In this document: positions 60,790 through 64,000 of the stretch, piece after piece
How the letters are laid out: each line of letters starts with the position of its first letter
How positions within the stretch are numbered: the stretch's first letter is position 1
Origin: Rhodanobacter sp. B04
GTDB lineage: Bacteria > Pseudomonadota > Gammaproteobacteria > Xanthomonadales > Rhodanobacteraceae
Direction of reading: 5' to 3'
Assembly: GCF_002001125.1 (NCBI RefSeq)
Contig: NZ_MUNV01000026.1
Coordinates: forward strand, 310,001 to 374,000
Length of the DNA stretch: 64,000 nt
Translations under genes and position numbers: made by a program
Notes under the pieces: model-generated
Databases searched by the model: none
Told to the model about the DNA's origin: nothing
What the model saw: only the letters and a program-made list of their open reading frames with translations

Positions 60790-60825
60790 TTGACTGTCGA
60801 TTAACCAAGTGGTTAATTGATGGCA
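60790..60825 (+). promoter_or_regulatory. Leaderless promoter with ArsR operator
   Basis: TTGACT (60790-60795), a 17-bp spacer and TTAATT (60813-60818) end six bases before the ATG. The perfect palindrome TTAACCA AG TGGTTAA (60801-60816) covers the spacer and part of the -10 box, a typical site for autorepression by ArsR/SdpR-type proteins. Confidence 0.75.
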
Positions 60826-61208
60826 TGGCAAATACCGAAGACCCGCTATCGATCACCTTCGCTGCGCTGGCCGATCCCACGCGCCGCGCCATCCTGACCC
60901 GTCTGGCCAGGGGCGAGGCCACGGTGGGTGAGTTGGGCGAGCCGTTCGAGATGTCCGCGCCAGCCATCTCCAAGCACCTGCGGGTGCTGGAAGGCGCGGG
61001 CTTGATCGCGCGGGAAGTGGATGCCCGCTGGCGTATTTGCCGTCTGCGGCCCGAACCCATGCACGATGCGCACGATTGGCTGGAAGCGTATCGCCGTCAC
61101 TGGGAGGGCAACCTGGATCGACTGGTCGAATTTGTCGAGCGAACCCATCGCGCCAAGGCAGCGAAGCCTGCCAGAAGCGCACCGCGTGCACCGAGGAAAA
61201 AGCCATGA
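60825..61208 (+). CDS. ArsR-family transcriptional repressor
   Basis: Winged-helix repressor of 127 residues. DPLSITFAALADPTRRAILTRLARGEATVGELGEPF and the recognition region MSAPAISKHLRVLEGAGLI are standard for the ArsR/SdpR group that regulates adjacent AHSA1-domain genes. There are no metal-binding CxC motifs. The C-terminus is Lys/Arg/Ala-rich (RAKAAKPARSAPRAPRKKP). The gene appears to be leaderless, and its stop overlaps the ATG of the SRPBCC-GST fusion gene, which is the likely co-regulated target. Confidence 0.93.
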   Translation: MANTEDPLSITFAALADPTRRAILTRLARGEATVGELGEPFEMSAPAISKHLRVLEGAGLIAREVDARWRICRLRPEPMHDAHDWLEAYRRHWEGNLDRLVEFVERTHRAKAAKPARSAPRAPRKKP

Positions 61209-62341
61209 GTACCCAAGCTGCAAGCTTCGAACTGGAAATGACCCGCTTCATCCGCGCACCGCGCGAGAAGGTCTTCGAGGCCTTCACCGACGAGGCCGCC
61301 ATGGCCGCCTGGCATTGCCCGCGCGGCCTCCATGTCGGCGAGGTCAGTGCCGACGCGCGTGTCGGCGGCCGCTATCGCATCACCATGGTGACCAGGGACG
61401 GCACCGTGCACGGCACGAGCGGCATCTACCAGGTGATCGAGCGTCCCGCGTTTCTCGCCTATACCTGGATCTGGGACGGCGAAGGCGACATGGCGGCGCG
61501 TACCACGCTCATCGAGATCACGCTGACCGAGAAAGACGGTGGCACGCAACTCCACATGCGCCATACCGGCTTCCCCGATGCGGCGGTGCGCGACGATCAC
61601 CACCAGGGCTGGAGCTCGGTCTTCAACCGGCTGGTGGACCACCTCGACCCCGACGGCAGTGCAGGGAACGTGGTGCTGGTGGGCAGCCCGATCAGTCCCT
61701 ATACGCGCGCCATCCGCATGGCGCTGGCGGAGAAGGGCGTGGCGTACACGCTGAAGCCGTTGCCGCCGCACGCACCCGAAGTCGATGCCATCCATCCGTT
61801 CGGCCGCATTCCCGCGCTGCACGACGGCCCGCTGCAGTTCTACGAAACGCGCGCGATCCTGCGCTACATCGACGAGGCCTTCGATGGGCCGAGCCTGATC
61901 CCCACGGGCGGCGTCACTTCCCGCGCCCGCGCCGAACAGTGGTACAGCGCGATGGACGACTACGGTTACGACGCCATCGTTAGGCGCTGCGCATTGCAAT
62001 ACATGTTCCCGTCGGGAGCGGGCGGGCAGCCGAACCGCGCGATCATCGACGCCGCCTTGCCCGATATCGAGCGTGTACTGGCCACGCTGGACGCCGGCTA
62101 CGGCCAGCGCGACTTCCTGGTGGGCAACGCGCCGTGCATCGCCGACTACCTCGCCGCGCCGTTGCTTTACACGTTGTCGAAGATGCCGGAAGGCCCGGCG
62201 CTGCTCGCCAGGTATCCCAACGTGCAACGTGCGCAGGCGGTGATGCAGGCACGGCCCAGCTTCATTGCCGCCGAGCCGGATCTTGCAGGCAAGGGCCACG
62301 CATCCAGCGTGACGCCGCTGCGCAAGGCGAGTGCGGCGTAG
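61205..62341 (+). CDS. Fusion of an AHSA1/SRPBCC domain with a glutathione S-transferase
   Basis: A 378-residue two-domain protein. Residues about 8-150 are an AHSA1-type SRPBCC fold (FELEMTRFIRAPREKVFEAFTDEAAMAAWHCPRG ... LHMRHTGFPDAAVRDDHHQGWSSVFNRLVDHL). Residues about 155-360 are a GST: thioredoxin-like part VVLVGSPISPYTRAIRMALAEKGVAYTL, glutathione-site FYETRAILRYIDEAF and a C-terminal helical domain with DFLVGNAPCIADYLAAPLLYTL. The ATG overlaps the ArsR stop. The lipophilic-ligand cavity next to a conjugating domain suggests detoxification of a hydrophobic compound; that is inference. Confidence 0.88.
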   Translation: MSTQAASFELEMTRFIRAPREKVFEAFTDEAAMAAWHCPRGLHVGEVSADARVGGRYRITMVTRDGTVHGTSGIYQVIERPAFLAYTWIWDGEGDMAARTTLIEITLTEKDGGTQLHMRHTGFPDAAVRDDHHQGWSSVFNRLVDHLDPDGSAGNVVLVGSPISPYTRAIRMALAEKGVAYTLKPLPPHAPEVDAIHPFGRIPALHDGPLQFYETRAILRYIDEAFDGPSLIPTGGVTSRARAEQWYSAMDDYGYDAIVRRCALQYMFPSGAGGQPNRAIIDAALPDIERVLATLDAGYGQRDFLVGNAPCIADYLAAPLLYTLSKMPEGPALLARYPNVQRAQAVMQARPSFIAAEPDLAGKGHASSVTPLRKASAA

Positions 62342-62482
62342 GCGAAGCGTCAGCGGTTAATGGCGCTGGCCTGGGCACGGAACCCTGTCCTTGGTCAGCC
62401 CTTCGGCTTTCAACAGCCGAAGGCTGGCCAAGCAGGAATCCAGTGACTTCGGTCTTCCGGCGCATGGTCGAGCACCGGGTGC

Positions 62483-63238
62483 TCAGAACGGGTGCTGCCG
62501 GTAAAACTGCTCAAGCTGCCGATAGACGTCCGGCAGATGCTGGCGCAAGCTTGCCGGTGCCTCGAAGAATTGCTCGCTGGCCACCGCAAAGAACTCGGCC
62601 GGGCTTTCGAGGGCATACGGGTTGATCGGCAGCTCGACCCCGTTGCGTTGATCCTGCTGCAGGCGATCCCACGCGCTCGAGAAGACCCGCGACCACACGC
62701 GGCGGTCCATGCGCCGGTGCAAGGGCGGAAAGCCGTTGGCGTCGCCGTTGAGCATGTCGAGCTTGTGGGCCATTTCATGGATGACCACGTTGTGCCCGGG
62801 TTGCTTTCCGCCGTTCAACACCTCCGCCCACGACAGGATCACCGGGCCGCGCCCCCATGCCTCGCCGGCCATCACGGTGCTGGTCTGGTGAACCACGCCT
62901 GCGGCGTCGATTTTTGGACGGTGTGGAACGAACGCGTCCGGATAGACGATGACGCTGTGCCAGCCGTCGTACCAGTCGAGGCCGAGTTTCAGGATGGGCA
63001 GGCAGGCATGGGCCGCGAGCAGGACACGATCGGCGTCATCGAGATGCAAGCCGTTGGTCGGCTCCAGCGACTTGCTCTCCAGGAACAGCGTGGCCAGCAC
63101 GCGCAGCGTGGCCTGGTCGGAAGCGCCCAGCCGGCGCGCCGGGGCACAGCGTTGCAGCGCGTCCCGCCAGAGCGGCTCGGCGATCGGGTGCCGGGCGACG
63201 ATGCGGCGTATGCGCCAGTTTCTTATTTTGTCGAACAT
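62483..63238 (-). CDS. mtfA: Zinc-dependent peptidase MtfA
   Basis: M90-type metallopeptidase of 251 residues, known in E. coli as the Mlc-interacting factor. The zinc motif HEMAHKLDMLNGDANGFP, the flanking VILSWAEVLNGGK and the C-terminal PAEFFAVASEQFFEAP are characteristic. The ATG at 63238 begins MFDKIRNWRIRRIV; an upstream GTG is less likely. Whether it acts on the sugar phosphotransferase regulation seen in enterics is unknown here. Confidence 0.92.
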   Translation of the reverse strand: MFDKIRNWRIRRIVARHPIAEPLWRDALQRCAPARRLGASDQATLRVLATLFLESKSLEPTNGLHLDDADRVLLAAHACLPILKLGLDWYDGWHSVIVYPDAFVPHRPKIDAAGVVHQTSTVMAGEAWGRGPVILSWAEVLNGGKQPGHNVVIHEMAHKLDMLNGDANGFPPLHRRMDRRVWSRVFSSAWDRLQQDQRNGVELPINPYALESPAEFFAVASEQFFEAPASLRQHLPDVYRQLEQFYRQHPF

Positions 63239-63418
63239 GGCCACACGCCGGAGGAAGTCGCAGGCTTGAAAACATCAGGGCGCCGTGCGCTTTCTCAAGA
63301 AGGAGGGCACGAGCGCGGCTGCCCGGCCCCGTTTCGGAGCGGGCGTTTTGCGGCTATAAGAGGTTTGTTTTCGATCACCGGCGGCTCGCAACAGCCGTCA
63401 CCACGCAGGAACGATCCC

Positions 63419-64000
63419 ATGCTCATGACCACCCGACATCGCGCCGCCTTGCTGCTTTGCGGTTTGTTGATGGCCAGCGCGTGCAGTGCGGCGAATGCGC
63501 ATAAAAAGGCCGCGGCGCCGGCGCCTTATACCGATGGCGATCAGTATGTGACGCTGCCGGCGCCGCACCAGCGGCACAGCGACAAGGGCAGGGTCGAAGT
63601 GGTGGAGGTGTTCTCGTACGGCTGCGTCCATTGCGCCGATTTCTCGCCACTGGCCGAACAGCTGGCCGAGTCGCTGCCCGCGGGTGCGGTTTTCAAACTG
63701 GTGCCCTCACCCTTCAACGCAGGTTGGGTCAACTATGCGCGCGCGTTCTACGCCGCCAGGATCATGGGTGTCGCCGAGCGCACGCACCTGGCTTTCTTCA
63801 AGGCGAAGTTCCAGGACCGGTACCCGATCAACAGCATGGATGAGATCGCGGATTTCTATGCGCGCAACGGCGTCGATCGGAACGAGTTTCTGCGCATCGC
63901 CAGCTCGCCGCAGGTGACCGAACAGATCGGGAGCGATGCCGAACTGATCAAGAGATGGGACGTGGAAGGCACGCCGACGATCGTGGTGGATGGCAAGTAC
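63419..64000 (+). CDS. dsbA: DsbA-like thiol:disulphide oxidoreductase, partial at window end
   Basis: First 194 codons of a periplasmic oxidoreductase. After the signal (LLLCGLLMASACSA, a possible lipobox) comes a DsbA thioredoxin fold with VEVVEVFSYGCVHCADFSPL, where the active site is CVHC in place of the common CPHC, and the cis-Pro region EGTPTIVVDGKY just at the window edge. AGGAACG precedes the ATG at 63419, and a TATAAG hexamer lies around 63355. The gene continues beyond position 64000. Confidence 0.9.
   Translation, partial: MLMTTRHRAALLLCGLLMASACSAANAHKKAAAPAPYTDGDQYVTLPAPHQRHSDKGRVEVVEVFSYGCVHCADFSPLAEQLAESLPAGAVFKLVPSPFNAGWVNYARAFYAARIMGVAERTHLAFFKAKFQDRYPINSMDEIADFYARNGVDRNEFLRIASSPQVTEQIGSDAELIKRWDVEGTPTIVVDGKY

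Overview
The window looks like chromosome from a high-GC gammaproteobacterium of the Xanthomonadales (Lysobacterales), most likely Rhodanobacteraceae (Rhodanobacter/Dyella-like). This rests on an Oar-type TonB-dependent receptor with a carboxypeptidase-like plug extension, YXWGXW-repeat proteins, abundant REP elements with REP-associated tyrosine transposases (RAYTs), and leaderless repressor genes. The family call is an inference from gene content; no rRNA or tRNA gene was found.

Layout. 1-9.7 kb is housekeeping: acyl-CoA thioesterase, uvrA, a DUF2059-like protein, rplU-rpmA-obg, a methylcrotonyl-CoA carboxylase beta subunit, an Ala-rich lipoprotein and a thiolase. 9.9-12.8 kb is a subtilase autotransporter. 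12.8-26.5 kb is a glycan-utilisation locus: DeoR repressor, amidohydrolase and class I aldolase face away from agaS-like isomerase, two PfkB kinases, a TonB-dependent receptor, a clan GH-D alpha-glycosidase and a Tat-exported GH35 beta-galactosidase. Together they fit import and hydrolysis of galactose/galactosamine-containing glycans, with breakdown through tagatose phosphates. 26.5-36 kb holds isovaleryl-CoA dehydrogenase, leucine dehydrogenase, three tandem YXWGXW proteins, a TetR-hydrolase operon and a fused acyl-CoA mutase (IcmF-like) that carries an in-frame REP pair.

36-48.2 kb is a plasticity zone. It contains a candidate two-gene defence operon (OLD-like ATPase-TOPRIM, frameshifted in a G run, plus a HEPN-like Rx4H partner) bounded by inverted 18-bp REP sequences; an intact RAYT and a RAYT remnant; a higBA toxin-antitoxin pair; an IS4-type remnant; a complete IS1595-type element with a membrane-protein cargo gene and an 8-bp palindromic target duplication; an orphan receiver-like protein; two copies of an ~85-bp palindromic element; a possible CNF/CheD-like deamidase; and an IS3 transposase tail.

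48.2-64 kb returns to core-like DNA: SpoIIAA-like and YCII-domain proteins, a membrane protein, an LTXXQ/Spy-like periplasmic protein with an OmpR/CpxA-type two-component system, a secreted isoamylase with a cluster of GCATCGC heptamers upstream, an RDD protein, a decayed mutase fragment, a Cys-His-Asp protein ending in a polybasic CaaX box (possible eukaryote-directed effector), a TonB-like proline-rich protein, an ArsR repressor with an SRPBCC-GST fusion, MtfA peptidase and the start of a DsbA-like gene. The most novel-looking items are the ATPase-TOPRIM/HEPN operon, the CaaX protein, the CNF-like protein and the REP inserted inside the mutase.
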